Positions 1 through 5,818 of a stretch of 7,642 nucleotides of DNA are shown here, one piece after another; positions within the stretch are counted from its first letter, which is position 1; every line of letters begins with the position of its first letter. The position numbers were made by a program, and so were the translations under genes. Source of the stretch: Paracoccaceae bacterium (GTDB taxonomy: Bacteria; Pseudomonadota; Alphaproteobacteria; Rhodobacterales; Rhodobacteraceae); NCBI GenBank assembly GCA_007121115.1, contig SKMI01000142.1, positions 1 to 7,642 of the forward strand, given 5' to 3'. The notes under the pieces were generated by a model that saw only the letters and a list, made by a program, of their open reading frames with translations, was not told the DNA's origin and ran no database searches.

Positions 1-120
1 AACGCGCATTGGGTATTTTTGCAAGATGAAGCTGGGCGGTGGTACAGATCGACCTGAAGGGCCTGCCGAAGATCCGAAGCGGAAAGCTGCTCTCAAGGTC
101 CGTCGCCGCGCGCCCGTCAC
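1..120 (-). repeat. Left arm of a ~120-bp inverted repeat
   Basis: The reverse complement of 1-120 aligns with 1528-1649. By hand count about 107 of 120 aligned bases match. Bases 1-60 are nearly identical to their partner (one substitution and two single-base insertions in the right arm), and 61-120 match at about 80 percent. The arm may continue left of the window. The indels destroy any shared reading frame, so conservation is not of a protein. A weaker resemblance continues for roughly 20 bases past the inner end. Seen directly in the sequence; the nature of the element is unknown. Confidence 0.85.
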
Positions 121-190
121 GCGCAGGGCAAGGCACCGTCGCCCTGCCCTTCTGCGCACACAGGCCGACAGGGCGGGCGCTGCCCGCGGG
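121..190 (-). terminator. Hairpin cluster downstream of hsp20
   Basis: Two hairpins lie between the hsp20 stop and the repeat arm. One pairs GCGGGC (173-178) with GCCCGC (182-187) around a GCT loop. The other pairs AGGGCA (125-130) with TGCCCT (145-150), and GCGCAG (121-126) with CTGCGC (152-157) could form an alternative overlapping outer stem. No T tract follows on the minus strand, so an intrinsic terminator is only inferred. It would serve the leftward hsp20 transcript. Confidence 0.3.
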
Positions 191-208
191 GATCAGCCGC
201 GGCTGATC
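191..208. repeat. Perfect 18-bp palindrome over the hsp20 stop codon
   Basis: The 18 bases at 191-208 are their own reverse complement. They cover the last four sense codons (Ile-Ser-Arg-Gly) and the TGA stop of hsp20. In RNA they could form a stem at the very 3' end of the coding region, next to the hairpin at 173-187. It could assist termination or be a protein-binding dyad; the sequence does not decide. Confidence 0.6.
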
Positions 209-612
209 GGCACCCTGGTTTCGGCCCCGCCCGCATCCGGGGCGCGTTTCGGCAAGGTGAGGGTCAACACGCCTTCGTTCAGCGACGCCTTGACCGTGCC
301 TTCATCGGCATCAGCGGGCAGGCGGAAGGCGCGCGAGAAGCTGCCATACTGGCGCTCGGTGAAATACCAGGTCTCGCCCTGTTTTTCGGTGCTGCTCCGC
401 TTCTCGCCGCGGATCGTCACCACCCCGTCCTTGACGGTGACCGAGATGTCGTCTTCGGCGACGCCGGGCAGTTCCATGCTGATGCGATAGGCATCATCAT
501 CCGACGAGGCGTCCGCCGCCGGCGACAGGAACTCTGCCAGCCGCGTGCCGAACTGGCGCAGCGGGTCGTAGAGGGTGGGCCAGAAGCTGCTGATCGGGTT
601 ACGGTCGACCAT
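193..612 (-). CDS. Small heat-shock protein, Hsp20/alpha-crystallin family
   Basis: A 139-residue ATP-independent cytoplasmic chaperone that would hold unfolding proteins for later refolding by DnaK/ClpB-type machines. A short N-terminal arm (1-38) precedes an alpha-crystallin domain (about 39-122). The domain shows ELPGV (47-51), the beta-strand run ISVTVKDGVVTIRGEK (56-71) and the family signature ASLNEGVLTLTLPK (109-122). The C-terminal tail carries V-P-I (134-136), the usual I/V-x-I/V motif that docks into neighbouring domains during oligomerisation. The length is normal for bacterial class A proteins. The ATG at 612 is chosen because AGGAGGTGA (616-624, read on the minus strand) sits 6 bases upstream. 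The gene diverges from the phosphodiesterase gene and is transcribed toward the left repeat arm. I could not find a convincing RpoH promoter. Family assignment is near certain; the specific paralogue name (ibpA, hspA) cannot be fixed. Confidence 0.95.
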   Translation of the reverse strand: MVDRNPISSFWPTLYDPLRQFGTRLAEFLSPAADASSDDDAYRISMELPGVAEDDISVTVKDGVVTIRGEKRSSTEKQGETWYFTERQYGSFSRAFRLPADADEGTVKASLNEGVLTLTLPKRAPDAGGAETRVPISRG

Positions 613-757
613 GAGTCACCTCCTGTTTGCTGAAAATATGTTTGATGCCCGGAATTTGGGCGCGGGTGCGCCGATCTGCAATGATCTGGATCAAGATTCG
701 GTCGCAGCGCAGGTCGCCGCGCCTTCACAGGGCGTGCGGAATCGGCATGATGGCCCC
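613..757. promoter_or_regulatory. Divergent intergenic region, hsp20 / phosphodiesterase
   Basis: These 145 bases must hold the promoters of both divergent genes. Visible elements are the strong hsp20 Shine-Dalgarno (616-624, minus), an AT-rich patch at 631-650, and GATCTG occurring twice (674-679 and 685-690) within an imperfect dyad spanning about 672-702. I could not assign −35/−10 hexamers for either gene with confidence, and no clear heat-shock sigma consensus was seen. Confidence 0.4.
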
Positions 758-1531
758 ATGACAGACCCGCGCACGCACCCGTTCCTGGATCATCCCCGCC
801 CGCTGGCCATTGCCCACCGGGGCGGCGCGCTCGAGGGCGAGGAGAACACGCTTCCCGCCTTCATGCGGGCTGTGGGGCTGGGCTATACCCATGTCGAACT
901 GGACGTGCACGCCACCGCCGACGGGCAGGTGGTGGTCCATCATGACGACACCATGCAGCGCATGTTCGGCGACCCGCGCGCGCTTGCGACGCTGGACTGG
1001 GACACGGTGCGGGGCCTGCGCACCGAAGGCGGTGCCTCGGCGCCGCTGCTGGCTGAGGTGCTGGAAAGCTTTCCCGAACTGAATGTGGCGATCGAGGCCA
1101 AGTCCGACGCGGTGGTGGAGCCGCTGGCCGAACTGCTGCGGGGTATGGCGGTGCTCGACCGGGTCAGCGTCGGCGCTTTCGCGCCCGCACGCACCCAGCG
1201 GCTCTGCGCGGCGCTGGGCCCGGATCTGTGCTGGTCGCCCGCACATGCCGGGGTGGCGCGGCTGTGGCTGGCCGGTTGGGGGCTGCCGGTGCTGCGCGCG
1301 GCCGGGTTTGACGTGGTCCAGGTCCCGGTGCAGTACAAGGGTATTCCGGTGGTCACCCGGCGCTTTCTGCGTGCCGCCCATGCGCGGGGCATCCAGGTGC
1401 AGGTCTGGACGGTGAATGCTGTGGACGAAATGAAGCGCCTGCTGGACATGGGCGTCGATGCGATCATGACCGACCGCCCGTCGCTGCTGCGTGACGTGAT
1501 GACCGAGCGCGGGGCCTGGCCCGCGCCATGA
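758..1531 (+). CDS. Glycerophosphodiester phosphodiesterase (GDPD family, UgpQ-like)
   Basis: A 257-residue TIM-barrel enzyme expected to hydrolyse glycerophosphodiesters to glycerol-3-phosphate and an alcohol, using a divalent metal. The GDPD active-site set is complete. His20-Arg21 lies in IAHRGG, with ENT at 29-31. Glu47 and Asp49 lie in HVELDVHATADGQVVVHHD (residues 45-63), whose final His62-Asp63 is the second catalytic histidine motif. Glu113 and Lys115 lie in VAIEAKSD. The C-terminal GVDAIMTDRPS is also typical. No signal peptide is visible, so a cytoplasmic UgpQ-like role in phospholipid head-group recycling is more likely than a periplasmic GlpQ role. The ATG at 758 is the first in-frame start giving a normal N-terminus; its ribosome-binding site is weak. 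The stop codon lies inside the right arm of the inverted repeat. Substrate preference cannot be read from the sequence. Confidence 0.93.
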   Translation: MTDPRTHPFLDHPRPLAIAHRGGALEGEENTLPAFMRAVGLGYTHVELDVHATADGQVVVHHDDTMQRMFGDPRALATLDWDTVRGLRTEGGASAPLLAEVLESFPELNVAIEAKSDAVVEPLAELLRGMAVLDRVSVGAFAPARTQRLCAALGPDLCWSPAHAGVARLWLAGWGLPVLRAAGFDVVQVPVQYKGIPVVTRRFLRAAHARGIQVQVWTVNAVDEMKRLLDMGVDAIMTDRPSLLRDVMTERGAWPAP

Positions 1532-1649
1532 CGGGCGCTCGTTGACGGGCCTTGAAAGCAGCTTGCCGCATCGGGTTTTCGGCTAGCCCTTCAGGTCGAT
1601 CTGTACCACCGCCCCAGCTTCATCTTGCCGAAAATACCCAATGCGCGTT
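1528..1649 (+). repeat. Right arm of the ~120-bp inverted repeat
   Basis: This is the partner of 1-120 in inverted orientation. It begins at the last codons of the phosphodiesterase gene and ends with the near-identical 62-base segment 1588-1649. Relative to transcription, hsp20 and the phosphodiesterase gene both run into the same end of the element, so the same sequence follows both genes. No transposase, and no target duplication that could be checked, is visible inside the window. Confidence 0.85.
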
Positions 1650-1898
1650 CCGGGAGACTGCCCCCCCCCCAGCCTTTCGCGCGACCGCCGCGGCGCTTGC
1701 GCGGCGGCTCGGCCCAACGGGAGCGGGGGCATCTTCGATGCGCCCGGCGACGGGCGGGAGCCTTGCTTTCCGATTTGCGCAGCCGTGCGGTGCGGTCCCG
1801 TCGGTCCCGCCGGCCTGTGCTGTCTGCCCAGCCGCTTTGGGCCAGCCGCTTTGGGCCAGCCGCTTCAGGCCAGCGCGGGCGGCCCGGATGGCGGGATG
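1650..1898. other. Gene-free region between convergent genes
   Basis: Together with the repeat arm this makes a 367-base stretch without a credible gene, between the phosphodiesterase gene and the convergent popZ-like gene. It holds a run of ten C (1661-1670) and a GC hairpin of CCGCCGCG (1685-1692) with CGCGGCGG (1700-1707) around a 7-base loop. A 14-base tandem repeat lies at 1828-1875. The hairpin lacks a T tract on either strand, so it is only a weak terminator candidate for the two converging transcripts. Open frames here look like random readings of GC-rich DNA. Confidence 0.6.
1828..1875. repeat. 14-base tandem repeat, about 3.4 copies
   Basis: The unit CCAGCCGCTTTGGG occurs exactly at 1828-1841 and 1842-1855. 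A third copy at 1856-1869 has two changes near its end, and a partial copy (CCAGCG) follows at 1870-1875. It lies just downstream of the minus-strand popZ-like stop codon, in non-coding sequence. Confidence 0.9.
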
Positions 1899-2456
1899 CT
1901 AGAGAAACTCGCGTTCGCTCAGCGCGCGGGCGACTTCGGCCCGGACAAGCTTGCGGATCGAACGGGTCAGCCGCTCGCCCATGGCGCCGCGCAGTTCCTC
2001 ACGCAGGAGCTGCGCGACCAGATCGCGCAAGGTGTTTTCGTCGATGACGAACTCGTCGTCCTTGCCGGTCGCCGGTCCCTTGACGGGGCTCGGATCCGGA
2101 CCCGCCGCTGTCATCGCATCCTCCGTGCCGCCGGGCTGGTGCGCGGGCTCAGACCCCGAAACGGGTTCCCGGAGCGTTTCGCCCGCCGTCTCGCCGCCCT
2201 CGGCGGAGATGTGCTCCGATGCCGTCGGCGCCGGGGTGGGCGAATAGGCGCCCTGCGGGTCGGCGGGCGGATCATCCATGCGCGGTGCTTCCGCGTCGCG
2301 CTCCTCCCCGTCACTCCCGGTGTTTTCGCTGACCACGCGCAGGGCGGGGGTCAGCAACAGGCGGTCGGCCTTGCTGCGCGCCACCTCCTGCGACACCAGT
2401 CTGCGAATGGATGTCAGCACGTCCTCGATTTCGTGCTTCGACAGGGAATCCGACAT
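1899..2456 (-). CDS. PopZ/DUF2497-like polar organising protein
   Basis: A 185-residue protein with the three-part layout of the alphaproteobacterial polar organiser PopZ. A conserved N-terminal helix, EIEDVLTSIRRLVSQE (9-24), resembles the PopZ partner-binding helix (MEEILASIRRIISED-like). A long acidic, Pro/Ala/Glu-rich and probably disordered linker spans about 45-135. The C-terminal helical segment (141-183), starting NTLRDLVAQLLREELRG, resembles the DUF2497 oligomerisation region. Known PopZ forms a pole-localised mesh that anchors chromosome origins and cell-cycle proteins. The neighbouring tolC-family gene supports the call, since this is the arrangement I recall for popZ in Caulobacter. 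An in-frame TTG 12 bases upstream is possible, but the ATG at 2456 has GGGG about 8 bases before it. Function is inferred from architecture and synteny; the protein could instead be a diverged relative. Confidence 0.65.
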   Translation of the reverse strand: MSDSLSKHEIEDVLTSIRRLVSQEVARSKADRLLLTPALRVVSENTGSDGEERDAEAPRMDDPPADPQGAYSPTPAPTASEHISAEGGETAGETLREPVSGSEPAHQPGGTEDAMTAAGPDPSPVKGPATGKDDEFVIDENTLRDLVAQLLREELRGAMGERLTRSIRKLVRAEVARALSEREFL

Positions 2457-2588
2457 GCCCGACCCCAAGACTGCTCTTTATCGTTATGCGCGATCCTAAC
2501 GCGAAAGCATCCGCAATGGAATCGTTGCGTGCAACTTTCTGTGCCTTCGGTTGCGCTGATCGGCAAGCGGCTCAGCCGCGGCGCGCCA
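2457..2588 (-). promoter_or_regulatory. Intergenic region tolC / popZ-like
   Basis: These 132 bases separate the tolC stop from the popZ-like start, which is enough for a separate promoter. Read on the minus strand it contains an AT-rich patch (CATAACGATAAAG) about 20 bases before the start codon, where a −10 element could lie. A matching −35 is not clear. A small GC hairpin sits just after the tolC stop. Whether popZ is co-transcribed with tolC is undecided. Confidence 0.3.
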
Positions 2589-4007
2589 TCACTGCCGACC
2601 CAGCGACTGCAGGACCCGGTCGAGCGCCTCACCCTGCGGCGAGCGGGCGGGCGCGTCGCGCACAAGGTTGAAATAGGCTTCGGGATCATAGGTGGGGATG
2701 CCGAGGTTGAGATCCTCGACCGTCAGCAGCCCCATGGATTCCAGCACCGAATAGGCGGCCAGTTGCAGCCCCGCCTGCGCCTGCACCAGTGCCGCGCGGG
2801 CGTCGGCCAGTTCCTGTTCGGCGTCCAGCACTTCAAGCGTGGTGCGCGCACCAAGCGCGGCTTCCTCGCGCACCCCGTCATAGGCGGTCTGCGCGGCGCG
2901 GATCTGGCGCTCGCTGGCCTCGATCGAGGCCGCGGCCACTTCCATCCGGGCCCAGGCCTGCGCGACGTTCTGGAGCACCTGCGCCACGGTCTGATGCAGT
3001 CCGGAACGCGCTGCATCGCGCCTGGCCATGGCCTGACGCTGCGCCGAGGGCAGTGCACCGCCGCTGTAGAGCGGGCGCGAGTATTCCAGCCCCAGCGTCA
3101 GCGACCGGCTGTCCCCGGTGCGCGAGGTTCCGGGCGGCACGCTGTCCAGATTGCGCGACACACCCACATTGGCACTGGCACTGCCGCTGACACTGCCCAG
3201 CCGCTGGGTGGCGGCGCGTTCCACCGCAATATCGGCAGCGGCGGCGTCATGCTGCGCCTGCCGGATCGACGGGTGATTGGCGCGCGCGACTTCCTGCGCG
3301 GCCTCAGGGCTGCGCGCCAGGCGCGGCAGCGCGGGGGGCGGGCGCAACTGGCCGGGATAGGCGCCGGTGGCGAACTTGTAGTCCTCGCGCGCCACCTTCA
3401 GGTCGCCCTCGGCGCTGGCAAGCTGGCTGCGGGCACCGGCAAGGCGCGCCTCGGCGATGGCGATGTCGGTGCGGGTGCCTTCGCCCACGTCGAAGCGTTC
3501 GCGCGCGGCGCGCACTTCCTGCGTGATCAGCCGCACGTTCGATTCGCGCAACGCCACCGTGTCGGCGGCCGAGCGCACGTCCATGAACGCGGCCACCGCG
3601 TTCAGAAGCACCTGCTGTTCCAGACCGAGCAGCGCCGCGCGCACGCCCAGCACCTGCTCCTTCGCCCCCTGCACGGCCATTTGCCCGCGCCCGAAGTCGT
3701 AGAGCGTGACACTGGCCGACAGTCCAAGCGAGGCCGAGAGCTGGTTTCTCCGCCCCATCTGGCTGTCGCGGCTGAACTGCGCCTGGCTCTGGGCGACGAA
3801 ATTGACCACCGGGCGCAGCGCGGCCACGGCCTGGGCCACATCCTCGTCGGCGGCGCGCAGCACGGCGCGGTTCTGCTCCAGCAGGTTCGAGTTGCGATAG
3901 GCGGCGATCAGCGTGTCCGTCAGGCTTTGCGCCGCCACCGGCGCCGCCAGCATCATTGATGCGGCCAGCGTTGCCACAGTTGCCCGAAGCGCGTTCATCA
4001 TCCGCAT
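2589..4007 (-). CDS. tolC: TolC-family outer-membrane efflux/type I secretion channel
   Basis: A 472-residue outer-membrane protein. TolC-family trimers form the exit duct for type I secretion and RND or ABC tripartite pumps. Residues 1-27 form a signal peptide ending in AAPVAAQS. Two homologous OEP repeats follow, each with a beta strand and long periplasmic coiled-coil helices. In the first, TLYDFGRGQ (101-109) and RFDVGEGTRTDIAIAEARL (171-189) are family hallmarks. In the second, PLYSGG (312-317) and ALGARTTLEVLDAEQELADA (384-403) are the equivalents. The length fits the family (about 450-490). The start at 4007 is chosen over ATGs at 4001 and 3998 because AGGA lies 9-10 bases upstream; the longer open frame upstream has no signal-peptide character. 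It lies 67 bases after the methyltransferase gene on the same strand, so co-transcription is plausible. The partner pump or secreted substrate is not encoded here. Confidence 0.94.
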   Translation of the reverse strand: MRMMNALRATVATLAASMMLAAPVAAQSLTDTLIAAYRNSNLLEQNRAVLRAADEDVAQAVAALRPVVNFVAQSQAQFSRDSQMGRRNQLSASLGLSASVTLYDFGRGQMAVQGAKEQVLGVRAALLGLEQQVLLNAVAAFMDVRSAADTVALRESNVRLITQEVRAARERFDVGEGTRTDIAIAEARLAGARSQLASAEGDLKVAREDYKFATGAYPGQLRPPPALPRLARSPEAAQEVARANHPSIRQAQHDAAAADIAVERAATQRLGSVSGSASANVGVSRNLDSVPPGTSRTGDSRSLTLGLEYSRPLYSGGALPSAQRQAMARRDAARSGLHQTVAQVLQNVAQAWARMEVAAASIEASERQIRAAQTAYDGVREEAALGARTTLEVLDAEQELADARAALVQAQAGLQLAAYSVLESMGLLTVEDLNLGIPTYDPEAYFNLVRDAPARSPQGEALDRVLQSLGRQ

Positions 4008-4074
4008 CCGGCCGTTTCCTTCATCCAAGGGCGGGCCTGACCGTACAGGACGCCAACATAACCCTGCGCCGGCC

Positions 4075-4728
4075 TCAGAAGGTGAATTCCGTCGCCCGCT
4101 CGAACCCAGGGAGCACCGGCGCCGCCGCATGGAAGGCATCGCGCCAGACGATATGGCCATCACGCTTCAGCCCCATACGCACCACGCCCAGCGCGCCTTC
4201 CATGAACACCGCGGTGGCGCGCCCGCCCTCCTTGAGTTGCGCGACCAGCGCCTCGGGGAAGACCTCGATCCCGCCCTGGACGATCACCGCATCATAAGGG
4301 GCGCCGCCCGGATGCCCGCCCTTGGGCGCGGCCTCCACCACCAGCGCATTGTCGGCGCCCACGGCGGACAGGTTGGCCTGCGCCTCCGCGGCCATGTCGG
4401 CATCCGATTCCACGCCGACCACGGCCTCGGCCATGCGCCCAAGCACCGCGGTCGAATATCCGGTGCCACAGGCCACATCGAGCACCAGATCCCGGTCGCC
4501 GATTTCCAGCACATCCAGCATCTTGGCCAGCGTGCGCGGGTCCAGCAGCACCCGCCCCGCCCCCAGCGACAGGTTTTCGCCGACATAGGCGGCTTCGACC
4601 TTGTCGGCGGGCACGAAGCGTTCGCGCGGCAGATGCAGCATGGCCTCGATGATCGGAAACTTGGTCACATCCGACGGGCGCACCTGGGTATCGACCATCA
4701 TCACGCGGCGGGCGGCGAAATCGGTCAT
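4075..4728 (-). CDS. pcm: Protein-L-isoaspartate O-methyltransferase family protein (divergent)
   Basis: A 217-residue SAM-dependent methyltransferase of the Pcm family, which repairs isoaspartyl residues in aged proteins. The SAM-binding motif I is LVLDVACGTGYSTAVLG (81-97), followed by the acidic motif VVGVESDADMAAEA (103-116). The N-terminal MMVDTQVRP(S)DV (10-21) and RERFVPADKVEAAYVGENLSL (35-55) match the family. It is divergent: where canonical Pcm has the ISQPYxVA segment carrying the active-site Ser, this protein reads LLDPRTLAKM (61-70), so isoaspartate activity is uncertain. The start at 4728 gives the expected N-terminus, although its ribosome-binding site is weak. It is probably the first gene of a pcm–tolC unit and diverges from ytoQ. 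The methyltransferase fold is sure; the exact substrate is not. Confidence 0.85.
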   Translation of the reverse strand: MTDFAARRVMMVDTQVRPSDVTKFPIIEAMLHLPRERFVPADKVEAAYVGENLSLGAGRVLLDPRTLAKMLDVLEIGDRDLVLDVACGTGYSTAVLGRMAEAVVGVESDADMAAEAQANLSAVGADNALVVEAAPKGGHPGGAPYDAVIVQGGIEVFPEALVAQLKEGGRATAVFMEGALGVVRMGLKRDGHIVWRDAFHAAAPVLPGFERATEFTF

Positions 4729-4834
4729 TGTCTGAACTCTCGGGTTTGCTTTTCCGGTTTTGTCTTGCCACAGAATTGCAGGGCGGGCAACAACGCGAAG
4801 GCACGCACAAGCCGCAACATATCGGGAGGGAAGG
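4729..4834. promoter_or_regulatory. Divergent promoter region, pcm / ytoQ
   Basis: These 106 bases separate two divergent genes and must contain both promoters. It is AT-richer than its surroundings at 4741-4780. On the plus strand GGAGG (4825-4829) sits 5 bases before the ytoQ start. I could not choose −35/−10 pairs reliably. A TTGCC…GGCAA dyad (about 4767-4790) is imperfect and widely spaced. Confidence 0.4.
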
Positions 4835-5281
4835 ATGCTCAAGGTCTATCTGTCGGGGGAGATTCACACCGACTGGCGCGAACGGATCATCGACGGCGCG
4901 CAGGGGCTGGAGATCGAGTTCAACGCCCCGGTAACCGATCACGCGGCTTCGGACGACTGCGGGGTGGCGATCCTGGGCGCCGAGGACAAGAAGGTCTGGC
5001 ATGACCACAAGGGCGCCAGCCTGAACGCCATCCGGACCCGCAAGGGGATCATGGACGCCGATGTGGTGGTGGTGCGCTTCGGCGAGAAATATAAGCAGTG
5101 GAACGCCGCTTTTGACGCCGGTTTCGCCAGCGCGTTAGGCAAGGCGCTGATCGTCCTGCATCCGCCAGAGCACGCGCACGCCTTGAAGGAAGTGAACGCC
5201 GCCGCCCTGGCCGTGGCCGAGACGCCGGAGCAGGTGGTCGCGCTCCTGCGCTATGTGCAGACCGGCAAGCTGCCGGGCTGA
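4835..5281 (+). CDS. ytoQ: YtoQ-family protein (nucleoside 2-deoxyribosyltransferase-like fold)
   Basis: A 148-residue soluble protein matching the YtoQ family, which is widespread and grouped by fold with nucleoside 2-deoxyribosyltransferases; no physiological substrate is established. The N-terminus VYLSGEIHTDWRE (4-16) is the family signature. DADVVVVRFGEKYKQWNAAF (74-93), followed by DAGFASALGKALIVLHP (94-110), has the pattern of deoxyribosyltransferase-like proteins, where an acidic residue and a Gly-Ala helix face the nucleoside pocket. Full length for the family. The ATG at 4835 is preceded by GGAGGGAAGG, a strong ribosome-binding site, which excludes the longer open frame beginning upstream. 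It precedes mscL by 93 bases on the same strand. Family assignment is firm; enzymatic activity is an inference. Confidence 0.9.
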   Translation: MLKVYLSGEIHTDWRERIIDGAQGLEIEFNAPVTDHAASDDCGVAILGAEDKKVWHDHKGASLNAIRTRKGIMDADVVVVRFGEKYKQWNAAFDAGFASALGKALIVLHPPEHAHALKEVNAAALAVAETPEQVVALLRYVQTGKLPG

Positions 5282-5343
5282 GCTGCCACCGGCACGGTGC
5301 GCGCCTGCATCCCATGCCTTGCGCCTGACGCCGACTGCGGCAT

Positions 5344-5366
5344 TCTGTCCGCGGGACAGACAGGAG
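5344..5366 (+). promoter_or_regulatory. Hairpin abutting the mscL ribosome-binding site
   Basis: TCTGTCC (5344-5350) pairs perfectly with GGACAGA (5354-5360) around a GCG loop. The Shine-Dalgarno AGGAG (5362-5366) begins one base after the stem. The stem does not cover the Shine-Dalgarno, but it fixes the structure right next to it and could tune ribosome loading on mscL. The hairpin is seen directly; any role is inference. Confidence 0.5.
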
Positions 5367-5374
5367 TGCATGGC

Positions 5375-5767
5375 ATGCTCAAGGAATTCCGCGACTTCAT
5401 CGCCCGCGGCAATGTCATCGACCTTGCCGTGGGCATCATCATCGGCGCGGCCTTCACCGCCATCGTCAGTTCGCTGGTCGAGGACCTGGTCAACCCGCTG
5501 CTGGGGCTGATCATCGGCGGGGTGGATTTTTCGGGCCTCAGCTTCGGGCTCGGCGAGGCACAGTTCATGTATGGCAATTTCATCAACGCGGTCATAGCCT
5601 TCATGCTGACGGCCTGGGTGGTGTTCCTGCTGGTCAGGGCCGTGAACCGCATCCGCAGCATCGGGCGCAAGCCGGAGCCCGCGACCGAGCCCGAGGCGCC
5701 GAAGGGGCCAACGACCGAGGAGCTGCTGGTCGAGATCCGCGATGTGCTGAAGGCCCGCCAGCCCTGA
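5375..5767 (+). CDS. mscL: Large-conductance mechanosensitive channel MscL
   Basis: A 130-residue inner-membrane channel. Homopentamers open under membrane tension to release solutes during hypo-osmotic shock. The N-terminal amphipathic helix MLKEFRDFIARGN (1-13) leads into the pore helix VIDLAVGIIIGAAFTAIVSS (14-33), with the family's glycine/alanine packing. PLLGLIIGG (41-49) follows, then a short periplasmic loop (50-66), the second transmembrane helix (about 67-90), and a cytoplasmic helix TEELLVEIRDVLKA (114-127) matching the C-terminal bundle of E. coli MscL. The periplasmic loop is shorter than in E. coli. The ATG at 5375 has AGGAG 8 bases upstream. Upstream in-frame sequence does not resemble MscL. 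A hairpin at 5772-5808 probably ends the transcript. Confidence 0.97.
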   Translation: MLKEFRDFIARGNVIDLAVGIIIGAAFTAIVSSLVEDLVNPLLGLIIGGVDFSGLSFGLGEAQFMYGNFINAVIAFMLTAWVVFLLVRAVNRIRSIGRKPEPATEPEAPKGPTTEELLVEIRDVLKARQP

Positions 5768-5771
5768 ACGG

Positions 5772-5808
5772 GCCGCCGCAAGGCGCGCGTTTCAAGACCT
5801 TGGGCGGC
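5772..5808 (+). terminator. Probable terminator hairpin after mscL
   Basis: GCCGCC (5772-5777) and CAAGG (5779-5783) pair with CCTTG (5798-5802) and GGCGGC (5803-5808). This gives an 11-bp stem with one bulged G and a 14-base loop, starting 4 bases after the mscL stop. Only two T follow, so termination may be partial or Rho-assisted. Confidence 0.5.
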
Positions 5809-5818
5809 TTGCTACAAG

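Noticed and set aside
26..490. A 154-codon plus-strand open frame starting in the left repeat arm
   Set aside because: It is mostly antisense to hsp20, and its start is in a repeat whose other copy is frame-shifted relative to it.
1..1649. The inverted repeat as the termini of an insertion sequence or composite transposon
   Set aside because: There is no transposase gene between or in the arms, the arms diverge toward their inner side, and target duplications cannot be seen because the left end coincides with the window edge.
1685..1707. The 8-bp GC hairpin as an intrinsic terminator for the convergent genes
   Set aside because: There is no T tract on either strand; it is kept only as a weak candidate within the gene-free region.
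2457..2468. TTG start four codons upstream for the popZ-like gene
   Set aside because: The ATG at 2456 gives the expected N-terminus and has a G-rich ribosome-binding site; the TTG start would overlap that site.
1641..3959. A 772-codon open frame on the plus strand
   Set aside because: It lies antisense to the popZ-like and tolC genes, has the Arg/His/Gly-rich composition of a reading through GC-rich antisense DNA, no domain pattern and no ribosome-binding site. The minus-strand genes explain the region.
3913..5004. A 363-codon plus-strand open frame
   Set aside because: It is antisense to pcm and overlaps ytoQ in another frame; it is rich in His and Arg, with no recognisable domain.
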